From: Takashimella koratensis
Taxonomy: Eukaryota > Basidiomycota > Tremellomycetes > Trichosporonales > Tetragoniomycetaceae
NCBI GenBank assembly: GCA_003116875.1
Contig: BCKT01000009.1
Location: forward strand, 310,001 to 374,000
Length of the DNA stretch: 64,000 bases
Direction of reading: 5' to 3'
A program made the translations under genes and the position numbers. This document shows, piece by piece, positions 56,687 to 64,000 of this stretch (positions are counted from its first letter, which is position 1; each line of letters begins with the position of its first letter). The notes below the pieces were generated by a model, which saw nothing but the letters and a program-made list of their open reading frames with translations, was not told the DNA's origin and did no database searches.

Positions 56687-57436
56687 TCAAACTGCTGGAG
56701 ATGTGAGATCTGAAGATGGCGTATGCGACAGCTTCTTCATTATGAATGGGGTACTCGGCAAGATGACGAACCGCAGTTCACCGCGGAATGAATCAGATTC
56801 CTCAGCCTGCGTTCCACTCGTCCATACAGAAGGTTGTTGACCCGAAGACCCTGCTAGTTGGGTTCCCGTGTGTCCACCGATCCTGCGCAAATCGTTCTCC
56901 ATTGGAGTAGGTCTCGAGGGATTCGTGATCCAGCTGTAACAAACCATGATATCCCCAGCCTGCCCCGAGTAAACCACTTCACGACGTCGATCCACCCACT
57001 GTTCGTGCACGTCCTGCAGAACATCTCGCGAAGCTGTTTCAAGCCCATCCCAGCTGTATTGATCCGGGATGTGCTGCTCTTCAAAGTTAACCACTTGTTT
57101 CGATACCTCGGGCTTAGAGGGGCGGAACCTCGTGAAGTTTACTCGCTGGCCGAACAGCTCATCGGCGTCGGAAGGTACAAGGTCGCCTCGAATCGTTAGG
57201 ACGAGGGTCGGATCGGCGGTATTCGCATCTACTTTGGCATCGGCCAAATGGAAAACCGTGTAAAAATCAGGCTCGGGATCGTTCTGCGAAGACGAAGAGG
57301 GTCCGTCGTCCAGCTCGTCGAAGGGATTAGGCTTGTTGAGATCTACAGTGGTAACTCCGATCATTTGAGCGGAAAGTCGGTGGAGCATCGACAGAATCCG
57401 GGAGTCTTGTGAGGCGCCTTCAGTAGTGCTGTCCAT
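56687..57436 (-). CDS. Tandem family copy K, intact, unknown function
   Basis: One open frame; the start chosen is MDSTTEGASQDSRILSML, giving 249 aa. Upstream codons in the same frame translate a GAGT repeat and are excluded. Family blocks: helix RILSMLHRLSAQMIG, an acidic Asp/Ser/Pro loop, DFYTVFHLADAKV, PTLVLTIRGDLVPSD, VNFEEQHIPDQYSWDGL, helix ETASRDVLQDVHEQWVDR, strand DIMVCYSWITNP and C-terminal strand ELRFVILPST with a basic-Ser tail. It is the most distal and among the most diverged copies. Confidence 0.72.
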   Translation of the reverse strand: MDSTTEGASQDSRILSMLHRLSAQMIGVTTVDLNKPNPFDELDDGPSSSSQNDPEPDFYTVFHLADAKVDANTADPTLVLTIRGDLVPSDADELFGQRVNFTRFRPSKPEVSKQVVNFEEQHIPDQYSWDGLETASRDVLQDVHEQWVDRRREVVYSGQAGDIMVCYSWITNPSRPTPMENDLRRIGGHTGTQLAGSSGQQPSVWTSGTQAEESDSFRGELRFVILPSTPFIMKKLSHTPSSDLTSPAV

Positions 57437-57872
57437 CTTCGATCTTGAGCGCAGGAGTATCGGTGAGTGAGTGAGTGAGTGAGTGAGCGGGTGGGTGAGT
57501 GAGCGACTCAAGTAGGGTATTGAGTGTGCAGATATGTCAGCCTCGATCGGACTGATCAGCTCTTGTGGTCGTCCGGTCCCAGAAATCCACATCAAGGATG
57601 CAGCGGCGTCAGATGTTGTCGGGCTCTCAAGTCTCTCCTTTACTCATGATGTTCAAAGGGCCGCTGACAACGCGTGCATACCAGCGGAGTGTTCACAAAG
57701 GATGGTCTCTGGATTTTGGGGCTCGTCGCTCGGCGGCTCGGCGGCATGTGTTTGACCGACACAAAGCAGTGACTGTAGAAAGGAGGGGTTGGTTGCGGAT
57801 AAAGATGGGGGCTAAGAGTCGAACACCTCCCTTTGGCGTTGTCAGCCTAAATCACGAGTGAGCATGAGCCAC
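57437..57872. other. Upstream of copy K, with GAGT microsatellite
   Basis: A GTGA tetranucleotide run (57463-57503, ending in degenerate units) sits just before the start of copy K. The rest is the 3' flank of the 464-aa gene; an alternative splice (ATG-TAA at 57873 read as a donor) could extend that gene into this region. Confidence 0.5.
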
Positions 57873-59938
57873 TTACATGGCTCCGTACTCGACGACGCGG
57901 AAGAGGCTCTCGTCTGCCATCTCTGGTGTGTACCCGACGCTGTCACATCAGCACTTGCCATCTATCTGTAAAAACTCACGCATCTCTCCAGTCCAACCCC
58001 ATCTCAGCATGTACGACGCTCCTCTGGTCCCATTCCTTGATCTCGGCGTCGGTGACTCCGCGGAACAGCACCTGGCTATCAGCTCTCGCCTAGAAGGGTC
58101 ACTTACGAGAATGCGGAGGAGCACCTGGGGAGGCGGGATGATTGTGAGTGCCGTGGAAGGGGCGAGCTGGTCTTTTGTGAGAATGCGGTACGCAATGTGC
58201 TTGTGGCGAGTGATCCCGGGAAGCCAGGTGGTGATCATGGAAGTGCGGCATTCAGCGGGCAGCCCGAGAGCTCGCAGGATACGGTCGATGTGGGGGACGA
58301 ATATGGTTTGCGGGAGGCACCACGAGTTAAGCGGGCGAATGTCGGGCCATGCTAACTGTCAACGGGGGTAGAGGAGGGATGACTTGCCTGGAATCAAAGG
58401 GTCGTCGGGGCCGATAATTTCAGCTGGTCGAGCTTTGGCGGTGGGGCTTGACCCTTGTCAGCTGGTACAGAGTGTGAAGGGGAGAGGAAATGGGAAAAGT
58501 ACAACTCACAGCAGCTCGTAAAACAGGCCCGACGATTCCGTACCCGTCAAGAGATCCTCGACGACACCGCCCGGTTTGACGCGCAGGAACCAGCGGAGTT
58601 TCTGCCTCCCTTCATCCGGAATGAGAGACGTCATCGGGTACGCGGTGGTCACTGTCCAGTCTGCCACGGACAGGGTCACCTCCATCTGCATGGTTTCAGC
58701 ATGGGCCTAGGGTTGTGTATGATGTGGATGTAGCAGCCGGTATGAGCTTACGCTGCGCTCTTCAGGATACAGGATATCGACTTTGGGTCGGATCGAGCGC
58801 GGCCGAAACAAGAGCCTCGCAGTGTTCTTGTCATGTACCACGACTACGAGTTAGACGTTGATTGCGGGTAGACTTACATTTGGTGAGCACTTCGTTGGGG
58901 CCAAGTTGCTTTCCGACGAATCGCTGCCTGAACGTCGTAGGCTGTCGGGGTCAGCTGCCGTAGTCCTGGAAGCTGAGAAAGCCCACCTCGATTGAGAGGT
59001 TCCCCAGGTATTCTGCGAGTCGTGAGTACATCCGAGACGCTACTCCTACTCGACGCGACCTACCGCCTGCCGCCGGACCCTTGGCAAGGTCACTACCATC
59101 AGCTTGAACTACCGACGTCTGCTTACCCAGAGATCGTCCCGTTGAGGGTCGTCGACTTCCCCGCCGTGTTCTCACAAATCACTTCAATGTCCGCGGTCTT
59201 GGCTGCAGCTTTCCCATCTGCATGCATCAGTTCAGCTACAGCAGAAACTCACCACCGCCGCTTTCACCGCCTCCGCCGCCTTTTTCTCCCCCTTTTCCTC
59301 CACTCCCGCCCCCGCCCCCGCCCCCGCCTCCCCCATCCCCTCCACCCGACGGAGCCTTGCCTCCCTCCGCAGCGGCCGCCGGACCCTCGGAAGCAGGCTT
59401 GGGGGGCTGGTCATGAGCCCGTGATCAGCGCCCACCCGATATTCGCCTACTGATTCCACGCGCTCAACCCGCTGGGAAGACCGGCGCGAGACACACATTC
59501 TTGTCAAACACGTGCACGTCGAGGCGCGCAATGTACTTGCCCGCGATGGCGTAATAGTACGAGTCGTTGTCGGCGCTGCACCGGTGGGACGAGATTGATC
59601 AGTGAAGGTGTATGTATGTCTTGAAGATACCGAAGGGGGAAGGGAACGAGGATAACAGCTCACAGGAAGACGTCCTGTTGGCCAGCGTACACCCCAATCA
59701 TGGGCATCTCGGACGCCTTGCAGCTGAGGCGGACGATGTATTCTTTCGGGACGTTGAATTTTTCCGTCGCCGCTGCGAGTGCTTTCTGCGGTGTATCAGT
59801 GGGGGTCGTGCCAAATTTGAGGAGTTGAAGACAAGTACTGTAGATGAAACAAGGACGTACATCGTAGGTGAGTGGGAGAGTGACGAGCGCTTCGTGTCCC
59901 CCCGCCGAGAGGATGAGCATCTTGGGTGGGGCCGCCAT
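57873..59938 (-). CDS. Conserved protein of unknown function, 14 exons, 464 aa
   Basis: Exons: 59861-59938, 59664-59785, 59497-59575, 59253-59406, 59127-59217, 59064-59092, 58987-59012, 58878-58941, 58752-58843, 58510-58706, 58388-58446, 58107-58351, 57980-58071 and 57873-57939, 1395 nt with all phases matching. One intron (58352-58387) is GC-AG; another is 34 nt. The N-terminus (MLILSAGGHEALVTLPLTYD, FNVPKEYIVRLSCKA, VYAGQQDVFLADND) looks ubiquitin-like. A Gly/Glu/Lys-rich linker follows, then GNLSIEPTTFRQRFVGKQLG. The C-terminal half (WTVTTAYPMTSLIPDEG, FVPHIDRILRALGLPAECRT, TTWLPGITRHKHIAYRIL, VLFRGVTDAEIKEWD) resembles uncharacterised proteins I associate with basidiomycete genomes. The third-exon donor (GTGTGT) and the last codons are the least certain points. 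Function unknown. Confidence 0.72.
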
Positions 59939-61118
59939 GGTGTGAATTGGAGATTAGAAGGGAGGCGAGTGGGTGGCAAGAGTGATGGTGACATGGATTT
60001 GGCTATATATAGGGAGGGAAAGTTGCTTGATGCCTGATGGACAGGGCGCTCAATGAGCACCGTTGATCCACAGGTCGCTTTGGTTGCTTTTGTGAGTGAT
60101 AGGGGACATTGGAGAAGGGCAGAGGGAAAGAGGGCCAAGGCAGGACAAGAGGGGGCAGAGAATTCGTCTAAAGAGCGTCTTGCAGGGTGCGTACGAGGGA
60201 CTGACTGGGCGTGATCTTGAACATGATAACATCAGTGTCAAAAGTGATGGTGATGTCTGTGCGCTCTTTTGTTTACTGCGTGATGTACAAAACAAAGAAC
60301 GCTCTAGGCTACTCGACTCGGCACTTGAGAGCTTGTCAGCAAGCTGCGGACTGTCAGTTAGGATGCACGCGGGACGCGCATCGAGTCGCACCCTGTTCTC
60401 GTAATTGCGCACGGCGTAACTGTGAATGTGTTTAAAACTTGCGTCGTGCGTGTGCACTCCGCTAGCTAAACGCTGAAGCAACGTTTAAGCATCTCACGAG
60501 CTAAGCGACCAACTACGGCAGGCATGTGTGACCCAAGCCACGGTCAATCCTCTTCTCCATGCATCTGTCGATGAGTGGCATCCTCCGGTCGATCGGGGCT
60601 CGATTAAGCCTCGTACCAGTGGTAGTCCGGAATAAAGGCGCAAAAAGTAAAAAGGCTATTGCCCGCGGCTTGGGTTGCACCTTGATCAGACCGCTGCCGG
60701 CATCCACGGACCTGGCGACCAGGTCCCAAATGTCTAACTAATAAAAAAGCAAGGAGTATTAACGCCAGGCCAGGGGCGAGCGGGAGCGGCGTCGCGGCGT
60801 CTGCGCGTTGGGACCTGGCCTCGACCCCCAGATTAGATCAGATAAGCACTTCAGGTACAGAAAGGTCATGGAAATTGACAACTCGTCGTTGCATGACATG
60901 TCTCTCTCTTCGACCAGTATCAAAACGTGTATAGACAGAGATCGGAGCGGAAAGAAGAACGGGGGGAGAAATAACGGCGAGAAGTAAGGAACTAAACTGA
61001 CTGAACAACAAGCAGAAAAAAAAAAGATCCAGGCAAAGGCGGTGGTATTGACAATTCGTGTTTGTGTGGGGGACTAGCTACGCGACTACGCAATGATCAG
61101 ATCTATTCGACCACCAAA
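59939..61118. other. Upstream of the 464-aa gene and 3' flank of the C2H2 factor
   Basis: About 1.2 kb. A TATA element (TATATATAGGGAGG, 60004-60017) lies 66-79 nt before the 464-aa gene's start. The stretch 60559-60741 is open on the plus strand for 60 codons (starts MHLSMSGILRSIG) without recognisable similarity. I looked for a tRNA near 60560-60760 and could not fold one. A purine-rich tract with A10 is at 60955-61030. Confidence 0.5.
60004..60017 (-). promoter_or_regulatory. TATA-like element of the 464-aa gene
   Basis: Plus-strand TATATATAGGGAGG, identical to 46966-46979 upstream of family copy A, and placed at a similar distance from the start codon. Confidence 0.5.
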
Positions 61119-63012
61119 CTACGCTCGAATCTCGGGCTTTTCATCCCGCCCGCTGACTGGGGCGACGGACGCTAATGTCGCAGGCGGGGGAGCATGGGGC
61201 GGAGCCCTGCTGTCGCCAGCTTGCGCATAAGGGTAATACGACGGTGCTGGTGGCGGCGGGACACCGGTGGCAGTGGATGGCCTCGAGCGCACTTCTTGCT
61301 GCGGTGAACCGAGCAGCGCCGAAATGGCGAGCGACGATCGACGCTCAGTTGTAGGCGGGAGCCAGAGCGCGTCCTGCTGTTGAGGCGCTGGCGGTTCATT
61401 ACGAGGCTCGTCAGACGGCCTCGACTGCTTCCTGCTACTACCGGGCGTGTCCTCGTCGGCACGTCGTTTCCGCCCGTCATAGTAGTAGCCGGGCGACGCG
61501 TTGTACTGGAACGGTGACTCCGGGGGCGGGTACTGGCCCTGCTGCGCGGGCGGGGGCACAGAAGCGTAACCGGGAGACTGCTGCACGTAGGGAGCAGATG
61601 GCGGTGGCGGTGGGTAGTAGTAGCTGCTTCCAGAAGAGCTAGGCGGGGCTGGACCATACGCTGGAGCCTCGGCCGGGTACTCTGGCTGAACCGGGTAGAT
61701 GGGCTCGGAATACGACGCCGCGTGCGAAGGAGGCGAGGTCCAGTTTGGTGGTTGAACACCCGCTGGATACATGGGCGAGTGAGGGGGCGGGCCGTGGGCT
61801 GAGGAAGGGGGCTCCGAGTCAGCATAGTGAGCCGGGACGGGGATATCGCGCCCGTTAGATGACATGGGGCGGTACGGGTAAGGGAGTTGAGAGCTCGAGT
61901 CGTCCGAGGTGGCGGTGAGAGGTGCCGAGGAAGGCGCGACGCGGTGTTGATCGTAGTATCCCTGCGGGTAGCCCGACGAAGGCGGTCGACGGCTAGGTCC
62001 AGCGTCTTCGACATAGCCAACTGACGAGGCGGTAGGCGGCGGGTGAGGGTAGGCAGGGTACTCCGCCCAGCCACCACCAGACGTACGCGGGCGAGAGTCA
62101 TCAGGGGGCGGTGGGTTCCATCCAGGCTGAGGCGGATACGCGGCGGTCGTAAAAACGGGACCTTTGCCTGCCGTCTTTGCTCGCTCAGTGCGCGGGCGCT
62201 CAACAGCGTTCTTAGGCACCTCGACAACCTCCCCTCTCCGACGCTGTTCCCGGTTGGCGCGTTGCGACAAGGCTGCGTGAACCGAGGCGAGCGAGTTGAG
62301 CATAGCATCATTGAGTGGGCCGTGGTCGGCGTGAACAGTGGCCGCGTGTTGTCTCAAATTGTCCAAACGCGAGAACGCTTTCCCGCAGTGGCACGGGAAA
62401 GGACGTTCACCGGTGTGTTTTCTGCAAGTCGCGTCAGCAAACGAGCATTACAAGAGCCCAACATTTGACTCACCTAACATGTCGCGCAAGGTGTTCACTC
62501 CTGGTAAAGACCTTTTCGCAACCGGGGAACCCTCTGCACTTGAACATCTTGCCGCCGCTGATCCCGACAGGAACGATCGGATTGCCATCGCCGGTGTAAT
62601 TAGACGAGCCCGGACGGGACGAGCTCGTTGGGGGAGGGCTAGGGATGCTCGGGTCTTGACCGGTGATACCATAGAAACCCTGCGGCGGGGGTAACTGAGG
62701 AGGGTAGTTGGATCCGCTGATTGGGGTGATCGGCTGAGGTGGGTAACCGTGCGACGAGCCTGGGGCTGGGCCGATGTCGTGGCTAGGCTGGTGGTATGCA
62801 GGGGACTGTGGTGGGTGCGCCGATTTGGGGTAGACGCCTCCAGCCGAGTGAAGGCGTTCGGGGGATTGCGGCGCGTCCTGAGGGGTAGGTCCATGTGACG
62901 AGCCAGGAGGGCGGTAGTAGGTCCCCTGGGGGTACTGACGGTCGTCTGGCTGGTAGGACATGGTTCGATCGAGGGGGAGAGTAGTGGGGATACGAGCTGC
63001 GGCAAGAGACAT
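61119..63012 (-). CDS. C2H2 zinc-finger transcription factor (USV/RSV-like two-finger type)
   Basis: Two exons: 62474-63012 and 61119-62421, 613 aa; starting at the second Met (62961, [13 protein letters not shown]) would give 596. Two adjacent C2H2 fingers span the intron: [20 protein letters not shown] then [20 protein letters not shown] and [14 protein letters not shown]. This pair is like the fingers of fungal Usv1/Rsv1-type regulators of carbon and stress response (family recollection). Everything else is disordered and rich in Pro, Ser, Tyr and Gln, with many PPP and YP repeats, plus a basic segment ([20 protein letters not shown]) that may be a nuclear localisation signal. The stop is TAG after EKPEIRA. 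Which orthologue it is cannot be decided from the sequence alone. Confidence 0.83.
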
Positions 63013-64000
63013 AAACGTAGAAGTCGAGACGTAGAGTTCAAAGTTGACCGCGACAGGGGTGATCGACGTTGGTGAAGAAAGGTGGGCCAGGGGGAGCGTG
63101 TAAGGTGGGTTGGGCGATCAGTGTGGCTGAGGATGTCAGATGCGTTGATCTTGGAAGTTTGGGAGTTGTGAAAAGATGGAATGAGGAGAGGGTTTATATA
63201 TCCAGGCGAGCTACCAGGGGAATGATAGGGAGACGTGAGAAAGTGAGAACGAGGAGTGAACTCTGGTGAAGGATGTTGAATCCTAAGAGCACTATCGCGA
63301 GGTGGGAGGTATGGTTGGAGGGGAGGACCTGATCGACCAGGGGGATCTTCAGAAGGAGCGACGTGGGAGGCGAGCAACGGGAGTTGGGAAGCGTGAGCTG
63401 CCTTTTATATGATCCCGAGGGGATCGACGATGAAATTTCTCGAGTAAACGAGAGCAGCTCGGGGGCAAGAGAAAGCCGTGGGAAGTGAAGAAATAAAGGA
63501 TACAACGACGCGTTTCAAAGAATGGGGGAAGGGTGAAAGGACAGTGGGATGCAGATGGCCAGACTTTGGTGGAAGGAAGAGCGATTTTTGCCAGTCCGAC
63601 AGTGCTCTCCCTTGGCCGCTGAGATCCAAGCGATGCCACTTGAGAAACACGAGCGGGGTAGGCAGAATCGGCCTCGGAGGCGGATAAGGGATGAGAGGAG
63701 TGGTCTGCGTGAAAGGTTGACCGGCGGGAGGGAGCTGGCGGCAAGAGACGGGAAAGAGGACAATGGAGAGGGCAGAGGTAAGGCGGGGGAGGAGGTTGAG
63801 TGCAAAGGGGTTTTCGTACGCGCGAAGGGTGAAACGCTAGTATCCAGACGCAAAGCGACACCTACCTAGACAATCCGCCCCCTGTATCTCAACGGAAGGC
63901 TGTGGATCATCAGATTTCCCATTCATAAATTGAGGAGGCAGCGCATGGCCACATGCAAGGGGCAAAGGTAAGGGGCAAGGGTGGGGAGGGGATGCGGGTA
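63013..64000. other. Upstream region of the C2H2 factor
   Basis: About 1 kb, presumably promoter and leader of the C2H2 gene. Several minus-strand frames overlap here but are Ser/Pro/Arg-rich and not protein-like. A TATA-like TTTATATAT is at 63191-63199. Window end. Confidence 0.5.

Noticed and set aside
60559..60760. Possible tRNA or snoRNA near a short GC-rich stretch
   Set aside because: No cloverleaf with T- and D-arm consensus could be drawn and no paired C/D boxes were found.

Overview
The window is nuclear DNA from a filamentous or yeast-like basidiomycete, most likely a Tremellomycete (Cryptococcus/Trichosporon relatives). The evidence is dense short introns (mostly about 35-115 nt, GTRAGT donors, CTGAC/CTAAC-like branch points), 5 to 14 exons in most genes, moderately high GC, and proteins that read like Cryptococcus-type orthologues (CRZ1, MIF2 with a cupin domain, USV/RSV-type zinc finger). 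There is one assembly gap inside a poly-C run (4100-4109) and one single N (14094). I saw no rRNA, tRNA, CRISPR array, transposon or prophage. All coordinates and exon joins were worked out by eye; for most genes the exon lengths sum to a multiple of three with matching intron phases.

Region 0.5-45.8 kb is ordinary core genome: eIF2A (+), a SERF/4F5 small protein (-), a PAQR/Izh membrane protein (-), the ribosome-biogenesis helicase MAK5 (+), a CRZ1-like calcineurin-responsive factor (-), an unknown basic nuclear-type protein (+), a PHO85-type CDK (+), the splicing factor SYF2 (-), a RanBP2-zinc-finger protein (+), the ubiquitin ligase RSP5 (-), the centromere protein MIF2/CENP-C (-), glutamate 5-kinase PRO1 (-), a small membrane protein (+), sphingosine-phosphate lyase DPL1 (-) and a formamidopyrimidine-DNA glycosylase (+). 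Points of gene structure stand out: two 7-nt exons in the SERF gene, a start codon split by an intron in PHO85, an 11-nt exon in the glycosylase, and a long low-complexity insertion in the PUA part of PRO1.

Region 45.8-57.5 kb is different. It holds eleven copies (here called A to K) of one highly diverged gene family, all on the minus strand and nearly all without introns. They share an N-terminal helix, a 'TxFFL' strand, an 'LxIPIR' strand, a central amphipathic helix, a 'xIxWxW' strand and a C-terminal 'GxLSIxV' strand. Five copies are open (A, C, F, G, K), one (J) is open only if an internal stop is spliced out, and five are broken by stops or frameshifts (B, D, E, H, I). I do not recognise the family. 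This birth-and-death cluster is the best candidate for an undescribed system in the window.

Region 57.9-63 kb has a 14-exon gene of unknown function (ubiquitin-like N-terminus, Gly-rich linker, conserved C-terminal domain) whose TATA region shares a 14-nt identity with that of family copy A, then a two-finger C2H2 transcription factor (-) and its upstream region to the window end.
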